A DNA stretch of 64,000 bases from Microbacteriaceae bacterium (GTDB lineage Bacteria > Actinomycetota > Actinomycetes > Actinomycetales > Microbacteriaceae): positions 62,001-126,000 of the forward strand of contig CANGDL010000002.1 in the NCBI GenBank assembly GCA_947452675.1. The letters are read 5' to 3'. Of this stretch, positions 34,753-42,940 are shown one piece after another. Position 1 is the first letter of the stretch; every line of letters begins with the position of its first letter. Below the pieces are notes generated by a model. That model had not been told where the DNA came from, did no database searches, and saw only the letters and a list, made by a program, of their open reading frames with translations. A program made the position numbers and the translations under genes.

Positions 34753-35985
34753 GTGAGCAGCATCGCCTTTGCCAACATTGGGTCACTCGTCACCAACGAC
34801 GAGTCGCTCGGCGCAGACGATTCTGCTGACAAAAGAATCGGCGAGCGCTCGCATGCCGGGCTAGTTGTCGAGCATGGTCGCGTAGTTTGGGTTGGCGACA
34901 GCGCCGACCTTCCCGCCGCAGATTCGCGCGTCGATGTTGGCGGCCAGGCGGTCATCCCGGGTTTTGTTGATTCACACGCGCACCTGATGTTTGCCGGTGA
35001 TCGTGCCGCCGAATTTTCAGCCCGCATGGAGGGCAAGGCCTATTCAGCTGGAGGAATCAAGACCACCGTTGCCGCTACCCGTGCAGCGAGCGACGATGAA
35101 CTAGCCGAGAACCTTCTGAGTTTGATTGCCGAGATGCACGCCAGCGGCATCACAACTTTCGAAACCAAGAGCGGCTATGGATTGTCTGTTGAAGACGAGG
35201 TTCGCTTGCTGCGCATCGCCTCAGCCCACACCTCGGAAACCACCTTCCTAGGTGCTCACGTTGTGCCGGCAGAGTTTGCCGAGCGCGGCCCAACGGGTGT
35301 CGACGAATACGTTTCATTAGTGACCAACCAAATGCTTTCTGGTGTGGCTGCCCATTCCAAATGGATCGACGTGTTCTGTGACCGCGGTGCCTTCGATGTC
35401 GACCAAGCTCGAGAAATTCTTACCGCTGGCATTGCAGCGGGGCTTGCACCGCGCATCCACGCCAATCAACTAAGCAACATCGGGGCAATCGAGCTGGCCG
35501 TCGAACTCGACTGTGCCTCTGCCGATCACTGCACCCACCTGAGTGAGCGAGACATTGAACTGTTGGCCAGCTCAAACACCGTGGCCACGCTGCTGCCTGG
35601 TGCCGAGTTTTCAACTCGCTCCGCCTATCCAGATGCTCGCCAACTTATCGATGCCGGGGCAACGGTGGCGTTGGCCACCGACTGCAACCCCGGTTCTAGC
35701 TACACCACATCTATGCCGTTCTGCATAGCCGTTGCCGTTCGCGAAATGCACATGAGCCCGGCCGAAGCACTTTGGTCGGCAACCGCGGGTGGAGCAGCGG
35801 CACTTCGCCGCACCGATGTCGGCCACCTCGGCCTGGGTGCCGCCGCAGATTTTGTCATTCTCAACGCACCATCTCACCAACACCTCGCCTACCGTCCGGG
35901 CGTGAACCTAATCGGTCAAACCTGGCGAAACGGCAAACTAATCACCCCATCCGGGCAAATCAAGCAAGGGCACTCACATGACTAA
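34753..35985 (+). CDS. hutI: Imidazolonepropionase
   Basis: A 410-residue amidohydrolase that opens the imidazolone ring to N-formimino-glutamate. The metal ligands are in VIPGFVDSHAHLMFAGDR, the substrate-binding ETKSGYGLSVEDEVRLLR follows, later ligands are in RIHANQLS and the Asp in ALATDCNPGSS. GTG start at 34753, 9 bp after hutU. It overlaps hutH by 8 bp, so the two are translated together. Confidence 0.96.
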   Translation: MSSIAFANIGSLVTNDESLGADDSADKRIGERSHAGLVVEHGRVVWVGDSADLPAADSRVDVGGQAVIPGFVDSHAHLMFAGDRAAEFSARMEGKAYSAGGIKTTVAATRAASDDELAENLLSLIAEMHASGITTFETKSGYGLSVEDEVRLLRIASAHTSETTFLGAHVVPAEFAERGPTGVDEYVSLVTNQMLSGVAAHSKWIDVFCDRGAFDVDQAREILTAGIAAGLAPRIHANQLSNIGAIELAVELDCASADHCTHLSERDIELLASSNTVATLLPGAEFSTRSAYPDARQLIDAGATVALATDCNPGSSYTTSMPFCIAVAVREMHMSPAEALWSATAGGAAALRRTDVGHLGLGAAADFVILNAPSHQHLAYRPGVNLIGQTWRNGKLITPSGQIKQGHSHD

Positions 35986-37477
35986 CCAGACCGTCAACAT
36001 CAATTCAGCCGGGATGACCGCAGCCGATGTGATTGCCGTTGCCCGCCACGACGCAAAGATTGTCATTTCGGCAGAGGCTCTCGCCGGCATGGCCAAGACC
36101 CGCGCTCACATTGAGTCGCTGGCTAACGGCGAGACTCCGGTCTATGGCATCTCGACCGGCTTTGGTGCGTTGGCCAACCGCCACATCGCAATCGAAGACC
36201 GTGTTCAGCTTCAGAAATCGCTAGTGCGTTCGCACGCCGCTGGCATGGGCGCACCGGTTGAGCGCGAGGTGGTTCGCGCATTGATGCTGCTTCGCCTCAA
36301 GACTCTGGCAAGTGGTCGCACTGGAGCGCGCCCGGTAGTTGCCGAGACCATGGCTGCCATCCTGAACGCCGGCATCACCCCGTTCGTTCACGAGTATGGC
36401 TCACTAGGTTGCTCTGGCGACCTGGCCCCTCTCGCCCACTGTGCTCTTGTGATCATGGGCGAAGGTCGCGCATTCGACGCCAACGGAGTCGAGCGCCCGG
36501 TTGCCGCACTGCTTGCCGAAGCCGGCATCACGCCGGTTGAGCTGCGTGAAAAAGAGGGACTCGCCTTAATCAACGGCACCGATGGCATGCTCGGCATGGC
36601 AATCCTCGCTATTTCAGACCTTGAGCGGTTGGCCGACTATGCCGACGTTATTGCAGCGATGAGCGTTGAAGGCCTGATGGGCACCGACCAGGTTTTCCGT
36701 GCCGAACTACACAATGATCTGCGCCCACACCCAGGCCAGGCAACCAGCGCCGCCAATATGTTCAACGCCATGGCCGGTTCGGGCATTGTTGCCTCTCACC
36801 GCGTTGGCGACAACAAGGTGCAAGACGCCTATTCGCTTCGCTGTGCACCGCAGGTGACCGGCGGGCTTCGCGATACCGTAGCCTACGCTTCAATCGTGGC
36901 CGGCCGAGAGCTGGCCTCCGCAATCGACAACCCTGTGGTTCTTGAGTCTGGTGAGGTCACCTCAAATGGAAATTTCCACGGGGCACCGGTGGCCTACATT
37001 CTCGACTTCCTGGCGATTCCGGCAACCGACCTTGGCTCAATGTCTGAGCGTCGAACCGACCGCATGCTTGATCAGAACCGTTCTTCGGGCCTACCTCCTT
37101 TCTTGGCTCACGACGCAGGTGTTGACAGCGGTCTGATGATCGCTCAGTACACCCAAGCTGGCTTAGTCTCAGAAAACAAACGCCTGGCCAACCCGGCTTC
37201 CGTCGACAGCATCCCGTCATCGGCAATGCAAGAAGATCATGTGTCGATGGGCTGGCACGCGGGTCGCAAACTTCGCAAGGTTGTGGATAACCTGCGCATG
37301 ATTTTGGCTGTGGAGTTGACCGCTGCCGCTCGTGCTGTGGAGTTGCGCACACCTCACCAACCCGCGCCGGTTACTGGGGCCTTGATCAAACGTCTTCGCG
37401 CTGTTGTTCCAGGCAACGGGCCAGACCGATTCTTGGCTCCGGAGCTTGCCGCAGCCGCAGAACTGCTCAAGCACTAG
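35978..37477 (+). CDS. hutH: Histidine ammonia-lyase
   Basis: A 499-residue enzyme that removes ammonia from L-histidine to make urocanate. The electrophilic MIO cofactor forms from three residues of the motif GSLGCSGDLAPLAH; here they are Cys-Ser-Gly (about residues 145-147) in place of the common Ala-Ser-Gly. I recall Cys in that place from Streptomyces enzymes, so activity is expected. Other signatures: VYGISTGFGALANRHI near residue 55 and QEDHVSMGWHAGRKL near residue 415. AAGGG eight bases before the ATG sets the start inside the end of hutI. Confidence 0.96.
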   Translation: MTNQTVNINSAGMTAADVIAVARHDAKIVISAEALAGMAKTRAHIESLANGETPVYGISTGFGALANRHIAIEDRVQLQKSLVRSHAAGMGAPVEREVVRALMLLRLKTLASGRTGARPVVAETMAAILNAGITPFVHEYGSLGCSGDLAPLAHCALVIMGEGRAFDANGVERPVAALLAEAGITPVELREKEGLALINGTDGMLGMAILAISDLERLADYADVIAAMSVEGLMGTDQVFRAELHNDLRPHPGQATSAANMFNAMAGSGIVASHRVGDNKVQDAYSLRCAPQVTGGLRDTVAYASIVAGRELASAIDNPVVLESGEVTSNGNFHGAPVAYILDFLAIPATDLGSMSERRTDRMLDQNRSSGLPPFLAHDAGVDSGLMIAQYTQAGLVSENKRLANPASVDSIPSSAMQEDHVSMGWHAGRKLRKVVDNLRMILAVELTAAARAVELRTPHQPAPVTGALIKRLRAVVPGNGPDRFLAPELAAAAELLKH

Positions 37478-37480
37478 GTT
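37475..37480 (+). promoter_or_regulatory. TAGGTT box overlapping the hutH stop codon
   Basis: As at the hutU-hutI joint, the TAG stop of hutH begins TAGGTT, six bases before the next ATG. Either an internal leaderless promoter or a weak AGG ribosome site. Confidence 0.25.
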
Positions 37481-37486
37481 TAATGC

Positions 37487-38413
37487 ATGACCGCACCCCT
37501 CGAAGACGAATTGTGGCCTAGGGCCTCGGCCTGGCTGCGCCCCGTCGATACTGTTCAATTCGGTTCGAATCTGCCCAACTATGACCTTGGTTTGATGGGT
37601 ATTCCTGCCTACAAGACTTCAATCTCGCCAACCAATGCCCACAGCACGCCGGGCGCAATTCGCGCCGCATTGCAACGTTACTCGACTTATAACTGGTCGA
37701 TTGACTCAGATGTAGCTGACCTTTCATTCGCTGATTTTGGCGATGTCGCGGAACCGGATTCTGAGGCGGGCGAGGCTCGCACCAGCAAACTCGCTGCCGA
37801 AGTGTCGGAACGCTCAGGTTTGGCCATTGGTCTGGGCGGTGACAACTCGGTTACGTTCGCAATGGCGCGCGGGGTATTTGGTGCACACGTTGAAACCGCG
37901 GGCCTAATTACGCTAGATGCACACCACGATTTGCGTGACGGCAAAAGCAATGGTTCGCCGGTTCGACGCCTGGTGGACGAACTAGGTCTCGAAGGGCGCC
38001 GGATAGTTCAAATCGGCATCGCTGACTTCTCAAATTCGCCGGCCTATGCCGCTCGCGCACTAGCATTCGGCATTTATGTGATTCCGCGATCTGCCATCCG
38101 TGATCGCAAGATGGCTGATGTCATGGCTGAGGCCATGTCAATCGCCGGTGCCGCTGGCGGACCAATTCATGTCGACTTTGATGTCGATGTTTGTGATCGA
38201 AGCGTTGTGCCAGCCTGTCCGGCGGCTGCACCAGGCGGAATTAGCGCGGATGAGTTCCGCCAACTGGCGTTCGAGGTCGGCCGCTATTCGCAAGTCCGCT
38301 CGGTCGACTTCACCGAAATCGATGCCAGCATTGACTCGGCCGATGGGCGAACCGTGAGACTTGCTGCCTTGGGAATTCTCGAACTGGCCGCAGGCCGGCA
38401 TTCGGCAAACTAA
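37487..38413 (+). CDS. hutG: Formimidoylglutamase, arginase/agmatinase family
   Basis: A 308-residue ureohydrolase-family protein, last of the hut operon, expected to split N-formimino-glutamate into glutamate and formamide. Metal motifs DAHHD (in ITLDAHHDLRDG) and DFDVDVCDRSVVPAC are present; the first motif, usually GGDHS in arginases, reads GGDNS, so one histidine ligand is Asn, as I recall for some formimidoylglutamases. With hutH, hutU and hutI this completes the four-step route from histidine to glutamate. An agmatinase-like activity is less likely given the operon. Confidence 0.88.
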   Translation: MTAPLEDELWPRASAWLRPVDTVQFGSNLPNYDLGLMGIPAYKTSISPTNAHSTPGAIRAALQRYSTYNWSIDSDVADLSFADFGDVAEPDSEAGEARTSKLAAEVSERSGLAIGLGGDNSVTFAMARGVFGAHVETAGLITLDAHHDLRDGKSNGSPVRRLVDELGLEGRRIVQIGIADFSNSPAYAARALAFGIYVIPRSAIRDRKMADVMAEAMSIAGAAGGPIHVDFDVDVCDRSVVPACPAAAPGGISADEFRQLAFEVGRYSQVRSVDFTEIDASIDSADGRTVRLAALGILELAAGRHSAN

Positions 38414-38464
38414 GCCTGACGCGTAATATCCACACTTTTTCCCTCGTACTTTATAAACTTCTTA

Positions 38465-38482
38465 TGTTCCCAAACGGGAACA
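38465..38482. promoter_or_regulatory. 18-bp palindrome TGTTCCC-AAAC-GGGAACA, likely operator
   Basis: Perfect 7-bp arms around a 4-base spacer, 40 bp before the start of the small gene at 38522 and just after an AT-rich TATAAACTT stretch that could hold a -10 box. The symmetry and place suggest a dimeric repressor site. No U-run follows, so it is not a terminator. The regulator is unknown; the HTH gene on the far side is one candidate. Confidence 0.5.
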
Positions 38483-38521
38483 ACATCCCTCGAAGCTGAG
38501 GAAACCCCAGGGGAGGTGTTC

Positions 38522-38773
38522 ATGGTGGAAATTTTGGCTACTTATACGGCCGACAAACCTAAGGTCGAACGCCTTGCCGACCATGAGGTTCGAGTAATCA
38601 TTCACTTTGGCCACACCACGGTCGAGTTAATTGACGCCTGCCTAAAAGACCTAACCACGGCCGAACTCGACGATTTGGTGGACCTTTGGGCCAACCCAGA
38701 CTGCAAGCGAGAATACCTCGACCTGCCAGAGGGGCTTTTAGTAAGACGAGTCCTCGGGACCACGCCACTCTAA
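38522..38773 (+). CDS. Uncharacterised 83-residue protein
   Basis: I do not recognise this protein. It is an acidic, soluble 83-residue chain with a beta-alpha pattern (VRVIIHFGHTTVELIDACLKDLTTAELDDLVDLW) and no membrane segment or export signal. GGGGAGG five bases before the ATG at 38522 is one of the strongest ribosome sites in the window, so it is well translated; the track start at 38516 falls inside that site. The last 36 bp overlap the tail of the HTH gene on the opposite strand. Confidence 0.7.
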   Translation: MVEILATYTADKPKVERLADHEVRVIIHFGHTTVELIDACLKDLTTAELDDLVDLWANPDCKREYLDLPEGLLVRRVLGTTPL

Positions 38774-39013
38774 GGCACCTAGCGCCTGAAGTAGCTCTTC
38801 GGGTGAAACCTGAAGCGCTTCACAAAGTGAACTTATCTTGCCAGAAGGCAACTGGCGTTCGCCGTGAAAATAGCGGCTGAGCGATGATTTTGGAAAACCG
38901 TGACGTTTGGCAAACTCATTCATCGATGCATGACCGAGGTGAGTTATTCGGCTCTGGAACCATAGCCAGCTATCGACACCTTTTTCGGCGTCGTGATTTG
39001 GCTCCTGAGACAT
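38738..39013 (-). CDS. XRE-type helix-turn-helix DNA-binding protein
   Basis: A 91-residue protein. The middle and C-terminal part is a lambda-repressor-like domain: SMNEFAKRHGFPKSSLSRYFHGERQLPSGKISSLCEALQVSPEELLQAL gives the five-helix XRE pattern with FPKSSLSRYFHGER as recognition region. The 28 residues ahead (SWLWFQSRITHLGH) are helical. AAAGGAAAAC precedes the ATG. It overlaps the opposite gene by 36 bp at the 3' ends, an arrangement in which antisense control between the two is possible. The target is unknown. Confidence 0.82.
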   Translation of the reverse strand: MSQEPNHDAEKGVDSWLWFQSRITHLGHASMNEFAKRHGFPKSSLSRYFHGERQLPSGKISSLCEALQVSPEELLQALGALEWRGPEDSSY

Positions 39014-39095
39014 GTTTTCCTTTTGGTTGATACCCTTAGCAAACTTTACCTAAGTGCTCAGACACCTGTGACCGAAATCATAAAAGCGGTGAGAC

Positions 39096-39755
39096 TTAAT
39101 TTCTCTCCTCAAGAATTTGGTTGAATGCATTTACGAAAACATCCGGGTTTTGTGCGCCGGACACCCCATATTTGCCGTCGATAACAAAGAACGGCACCCC
39201 GCCGATTCCGTATGCGCGCGCCTGGTCGAGATCGGCCTCGAATTCCGGCAAAAACTCCCCCGACTCCAGAACCTTAACCACTTCAGTCCGGTCTAGACCG
39301 ACATCGGCGGCCAACTGGGCAAGTACATCAATACGACCAACATGGAGCGCCTCAACAAAGTGTGCAGCCATGATGCGCTCCTTCATCTGAACCTGCTTAC
39401 CCTTTGTCTTGGCATATTGAAGGAGTTGGTGGGCAAGCACAGTGTTGGTCATGTGCATGTGTTCAAAGTCATAGTCCAGGCCCACTTCAGCAGCAATGCC
39501 CTTTAGACGTGCAGTCATCGAAATCACCTGCTCGCGTGAAATACCCTTGTGCTGAACCAAGTAGTCGGTTTGGCCACCCTCATAGTCAACTGGCATCTCC
39601 GGGTTCAAGAGAAAACTGTGATATTCAACAGTCACCGGGGTCTCAGTGCCTTCGGCAGCAAAAGTTTTGATGGCGGTCTCGAGCTTGCGCTTGCCGATGT
39701 AACACCAAGGGCACGCAACATCAGACCAGATGTCTACTTTGATTGGTTCATTCAC
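39096..39755 (-). CDS. DsbA-family (FrnE-like) thiol oxidoreductase
   Basis: A 219-residue cytosolic protein with a thioredoxin fold and inserted helical domain. The redox motif is CPWC (Cys15, Cys18) in SDVACPWCYIGKRKLE; the cis-Pro site is in IGGVPFFVIDGKYGVSGAQ. There is no signal peptide, so it belongs with the FrnE group of cytosolic dithiol oxidoreductases (2-hydroxychromene-2-carboxylate isomerase-like fold) rather than with exported DsbA. AGGTAGG precedes the ATG. Divergent from the MFS gene with 17 bp between starts. Confidence 0.9.
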   Translation of the reverse strand: MNEPIKVDIWSDVACPWCYIGKRKLETAIKTFAAEGTETPVTVEYHSFLLNPEMPVDYEGGQTDYLVQHKGISREQVISMTARLKGIAAEVGLDYDFEHMHMTNTVLAHQLLQYAKTKGKQVQMKERIMAAHFVEALHVGRIDVLAQLAADVGLDRTEVVKVLESGEFLPEFEADLDQARAYGIGGVPFFVIDGKYGVSGAQNPDVFVNAFNQILEERN

Positions 39756-39760
39756 CTACC

Positions 39761-39766
39761 TAGACT
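39761..39766 (+). promoter_or_regulatory. Putative -10 box (TAGACT) for leaderless MFS mRNA
   Basis: TAGACT, six bases (AAGCCC), then the ATG at 39773, within the 17 bp between divergent starts. No plus-strand Shine-Dalgarno sequence. Confidence 0.45.
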
Positions 39767-39772
39767 AAGCCC

Positions 39773-40960
39773 ATGACTGAAAAACGCCGCCGGCCCGTAT
39801 GGTTGACCCGAAACCTTCTAGCAATTTCTTGGGTTTCCCTGTTGCAGGATGCGGCCAGCGAAATGCTTTACCCGATCATGCCGGTGTTTCTGAACACCGT
39901 CCTTGGGGCACCGGCCGCTGTTGTCGGCGCAATCGAGGGCTTCGCCGAAGGCGCCATGTCAATCACGAAACTTTCGAGCGCCTGGATGAACCGCTGGATC
40001 CCCCGCAAAGTCATGGTATTCCTTGGTTACGGCGGAGCGGCTCTGGGCAAGCTGATAATCGCTCTTGCCGCAATGTGGCCGGTGGTCATGCTTGGTCGCG
40101 TTGTCGATCGCCTCGGCAAGGGAATGCGCTCGGCGGCGCGAGACGCCATCCTGGTTCAGGGCATAGATAAGACTCACCGGGGGCGCGTTATCGGTTTCCA
40201 CCGAACCGCTGACACCACCGGCGCCGTAATCGGCCCAATTTTGGCCCTAATCTTGCTCTCACTGTTCAATGGCAACATCCGAGATGTGCTCTGGGTCGCT
40301 GTGATTCCAGCAGTGCTTTCGACGCTCGCGGTGCTGTTCGTTAAGGACCAAGATCAGGCCAGCAAGCGAATGGTGAAAATAGCCAAAGTCGATCTCAACG
40401 CCGATAACACCCAGGTTTTGGCGCCAAAGCTAAAGCGCCTGATCTGGATTCTTTCGTTCTTCGCGCTGGCGAACTTCCCGGATGCGCTGCTGCTCTTGCA
40501 CCTCAGCCAAGAGGGATGGGCCGTCACCGAAGTGGTCGGAGCATATTTGATTTTCAACATCGCCTACGCCAGCCTGAACTTTCCATTTGGAATGCTCGCC
40601 GACCGCCTCAAACCACAGCATGTTTATGCTCTCGGACTGATCTGCTTCGCAATCGCGTATGCGGGTCTAGGCCTCACCAATGACCGGGTTTTGGCCGTAA
40701 TTATGATCGTAATTTATGGAGGGTTCGCGGCCGCAAACGACGTGGTCGGCAAATCTTGGGTATCTAAATTGGCCGCCGATCACCAGCAGCTCACGGTGCA
40801 GTCGCGACTTCAAGGTCTTGGCGGGTTTGGCATCCTGTTTGCAGGAATCTGGGCGGGATCGGCTTGGTCGCTCGGCGCCGGGTTCGGCACCGTGCCGCTG
40901 TTGATATCAGGAACTTTTGGCCTGATCGCCGCAGCCGTGCTCTGGCGAATCAAGCTCTAG
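39773..40960 (+). CDS. MFS transporter, 12-helix type
   Basis: A 395-residue membrane protein of the major facilitator superfamily. VVDRLGKGMRSAARDAILV matches the conserved loop 2-3 motif (D-R-x-G-K-G-x-R) of a group of exporters, and a long cytosolic loop (KDQDQASKRMVKIAKVDLNADN) separates the two halves of six helices. Substrate unknown. It ends in a 4 bp convergent overlap with the glutathione peroxidase gene. Confidence 0.88.
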   Translation: MTEKRRRPVWLTRNLLAISWVSLLQDAASEMLYPIMPVFLNTVLGAPAAVVGAIEGFAEGAMSITKLSSAWMNRWIPRKVMVFLGYGGAALGKLIIALAAMWPVVMLGRVVDRLGKGMRSAARDAILVQGIDKTHRGRVIGFHRTADTTGAVIGPILALILLSLFNGNIRDVLWVAVIPAVLSTLAVLFVKDQDQASKRMVKIAKVDLNADNTQVLAPKLKRLIWILSFFALANFPDALLLLHLSQEGWAVTEVVGAYLIFNIAYASLNFPFGMLADRLKPQHVYALGLICFAIAYAGLGLTNDRVLAVIMIVIYGGFAAANDVVGKSWVSKLAADHQQLTVQSRLQGLGGFGILFAGIWAGSAWSLGAGFGTVPLLISGTFGLIAAAVLWRIKL

Positions 40961-41436
40961 CTAAGGTTGGCCTCGATTAGGGCCAAGATCTCTGCGTCAT
41001 CCGGCTTGGTGGTTGGTCTGAAGCGATGAATTTCACCGTTTGGAAGCACTAAAAACTTCTCAAAATTCCACATGATTGGCCCAGCCAAGCCGTGTGCGTC
41101 CTTGGTCTTGACTAGCTCTTTGTAGAGCGGGTGGCGACCACGGCCGTTCACCGGGGTCTTCTCGGTCATGGGGAAGGTGACGCCCCAGGTCATTGAGCAA
41201 TATTCTGCGATATCGTCGCTACTCTTGAGCTCTTGCAAGAACTGCCCCGATGGCACTCCAAGCACGGTGAAGCCTCGCGCGCCATACTTCTTCTGCAACT
41301 CCTCGAGCGCTTCATACTGTGGGCTTAGGCCACAGCGAGAGGCAACATTGACCACCAGGATGACCTTGCCGGCGAAATCGGCGAAGTTGGCCTTGGTTCC
41401 GTTCAGCATGGTTAGTTCGACATTTGGAATGCTCAT
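40957..41436 (-). CDS. Glutathione peroxidase-family thiol peroxidase
   Basis: A 159-residue peroxidase that removes hydrogen peroxide or lipid hydroperoxides, in bacteria usually with thioredoxin. The peroxidatic Cys35 is in VNVASRCGLSPQYEALEEL and the tetrad Trp-Asn is in IMWNFEKFLV. The usual PCNQF segment reads PSGQFLQEL, keeping the catalytic Gln but not the Cys. The start is moved from GTG 41445 to ATG 41436, which begins at the usual family position and has AGGT upstream. Confidence 0.9.
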   Translation of the reverse strand: MSIPNVELTMLNGTKANFADFAGKVILVVNVASRCGLSPQYEALEELQKKYGARGFTVLGVPSGQFLQELKSSDDIAEYCSMTWGVTFPMTEKTPVNGRGRHPLYKELVKTKDAHGLAGPIMWNFEKFLVLPNGEIHRFRPTTKPDDAEILALIEANLS

Positions 41437-41478
41437 GTTTAGCACAACCTAGTTTTTAACGAATTGCTTCCGGCACGA

Positions 41479-41766
41479 CTAGTTGGCCGAATACATCTCG
41501 TGCACCGAGACCGGTATTTCGAGCTTGCCCTCGACAAAAGCGTTTATGCGCGCAACAGTCTCGGCACCGTTGTGGATCTGCCAAAGATCGCGGGTCTCCC
41601 AGGCTTCAATGAACCAAAGGTGGCCATCGGTCTCTTTGAATAGGTCATAGAAAACGCAGCCGTTTTCCTTGCGCACCTCAACTGCAACTTCGGCCAGCAG
41701 GTCGCGCAGCGCCTCGGCAAACTCTGGCTTTGGTTGAAAGATTGCTACTACGTTGCATTGGGTCAT
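41479..41766 (-). CDS. Antibiotic-biosynthesis-monooxygenase (ABM) domain protein
   Basis: A 95-residue dimeric alpha-beta barrel protein, YgiN-like: NVVAIFQPKPEFAEALRDLLAEVAVEVRKENGCVFYDLFKETDGHLWFIEAWETRDLWQIH is the full ABM domain pattern. Such small proteins oxidise quinone-like compounds or only bind them; the substrate cannot be told. The track start at 41964 is inside lysE; the ATG at 41766 begins the domain. It follows lysE by 20 bp on the same strand and may share its transcript. Confidence 0.85.
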   Translation of the reverse strand: MTQCNVVAIFQPKPEFAEALRDLLAEVAVEVRKENGCVFYDLFKETDGHLWFIEAWETRDLWQIHNGAETVARINAFVEGKLEIPVSVHEMYSAN

Positions 41767-41786
41767 GTTGGACTCGCTTTTCTTTT

Positions 41787-42389
41787 TTAGAACTTGAAGG
41801 TGGCCAGGGTAACCGCCAGGGTAAACATGATCGCGGCAATTACGCCATCCAAGACTTTCCAGAACACGGGCTTGGACATGAATCGCGCTGCCGCTTTGGC
41901 GCCATAACCGATTCCGGTGAACCAGACCAGGCTCGCCAACATAGCGCCATAGGCGAAGAACCAACGGTTGTCACCAAAGGTGTTGCCAACGCCACCGACG
42001 AAAATCACCGTGTCAAGGTAAACGTGCGGATTCAGCAGACTCATCGCCAAGACTGTGGTGATCACCTTGCCGGCAGACTTGCTTTCGACGCCGACGGCAT
42101 CCAAGGTTTGATTTTTGGTTGCACTGATCAACGACTTAATTCCGAACCAAGTCAGATAGGCCACTCCAAACCAACGGATTACCTCGAGTAACCAGGGCAG
42201 GCCCGAGATTACCGCGCCGAGTCCACCGATTCCTAGGGCAATCAGGGAGGCGTCAATGACGGTGCAGATTGCCACCACTATGAAGACGTAACGCTTGGTG
42301 AGTCCTTGGCGAATGACAAAAGCGTTCTGCGCACCAATCGCAATGATTAGAGAGAGTCCAGTGAAGAATCCTGGCAGAAAGGCGAACAT
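41787..42389 (-). CDS. LysE/ArgO-family amino-acid exporter
   Basis: A 200-residue membrane protein with about six helices. The start MFAFLPGFFTGLSLIIAIGAQNAFVIRQGL and the later LNPHVYLDTVIFVGGVG are diagnostic for LysE/ArgO exporters of lysine or arginine. The track start at 42455 is replaced by ATG 42389, the family start; on the minus strand TAAACT lies seven bases before it, so the mRNA may be leaderless. Which basic amino acid it exports is not settled, and no LysG-type regulator is adjacent. Confidence 0.92.
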   Translation of the reverse strand: MFAFLPGFFTGLSLIIAIGAQNAFVIRQGLTKRYVFIVVAICTVIDASLIALGIGGLGAVISGLPWLLEVIRWFGVAYLTWFGIKSLISATKNQTLDAVGVESKSAGKVITTVLAMSLLNPHVYLDTVIFVGGVGNTFGDNRWFFAYGAMLASLVWFTGIGYGAKAAARFMSKPVFWKVLDGVIAAIMFTLAVTLATFKF

Positions 42390-42399
42390 GGTTTGAAGT

Positions 42400-42651
42400 T
42401 TAGTCGCGAGGTTTAGACCGCGGCCAAACCGCGATGGCGAGCGAACTTGCGCCAAATAGCGCCGACAAGATTCCGCCTTCGGTGATGTTTACCCAAACAT
42501 ACAAGCCAAAGGCAATTGAGGAGACAGCGAGGAGGATTGCGAAGGCTCGATTGCCCTTGCTATAACGGGTTAGCACACTGAGGAGCACCGAGCCGATGCT
42601 CAAGCCGGTGAAGCTCATTACGGTGAATAACCCCAGGTACTCGTCTTGCAT
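42400..42651 (-). CDS. Small three-helix membrane protein, unrecognised
   Basis: An 83-residue hydrophobic protein with three likely membrane helices (LGLFTVMSFTGLSIGSVLLSVL, FAILLAVSSIAFGLYVWV, GGILSALFGASSLAIAVW) and a short basic tail. No family recognised. AGGT five bases before the ATG at 42651 sets the start; the 23 additional residues in the ORF track belong to the upstream gene's region. It is 7 bp behind the YdeI-like gene and 10 bp ahead of lysE, so it is probably part of the same transcript. Confidence 0.65.
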   Translation of the reverse strand: MQDEYLGLFTVMSFTGLSIGSVLLSVLTRYSKGNRAFAILLAVSSIAFGLYVWVNITEGGILSALFGASSLAIAVWPRSKPRD

Positions 42652-42658
42652 TTCAGAC

Positions 42659-42925
42659 CTATTTCTTAGAAGCCGGGTGATCGGTGCGCATATAAACCCC
42701 ACCTTTTTTGAGTTCATCAATCATTTGGTTGAGGCGCTTTGCTCTGATGTCGGGTCGCACAGCACGATCGATCCAGGCAACATAATCGTTGCGCTGATAT
42801 GGTGGGCGGTGGTCATAGTCGGCTCGAACCGCATTCTCTTCGAGTGCCCGCTTAACATCGGCCGGCATCTCATAGAGCTTGCGACGGAGGTTTCCATTTT
42901 TATCGCGCGGCTCCGTGTTTTTCAA
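42659..42925 (-). CDS. YdeI/OmdA-type bacteriocin-protection domain protein, short
   Basis: An 88-residue protein matching the C-terminal part of the YdeI/OmpD-associated family: MPADVKRALEENAVRADYDHRPPYQRNDYVAWIDRAVRPDIRAKRLNQMIDELKKG. In enterobacteria this family affects resistance to antimicrobial peptides; its role here is not known. Only a TTG start (42925) or the internal ATG at about 42868 is available, and neither has a good ribosome site, so the N-terminus is uncertain. Confidence 0.75.
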   Translation of the reverse strand: MKNTEPRDKNGNLRRKLYEMPADVKRALEENAVRADYDHRPPYQRNDYVAWIDRAVRPDIRAKRLNQMIDELKKGGVYMRTDHPASKK

Positions 42926-42940
42926 CTTGCGCTCTGATGT

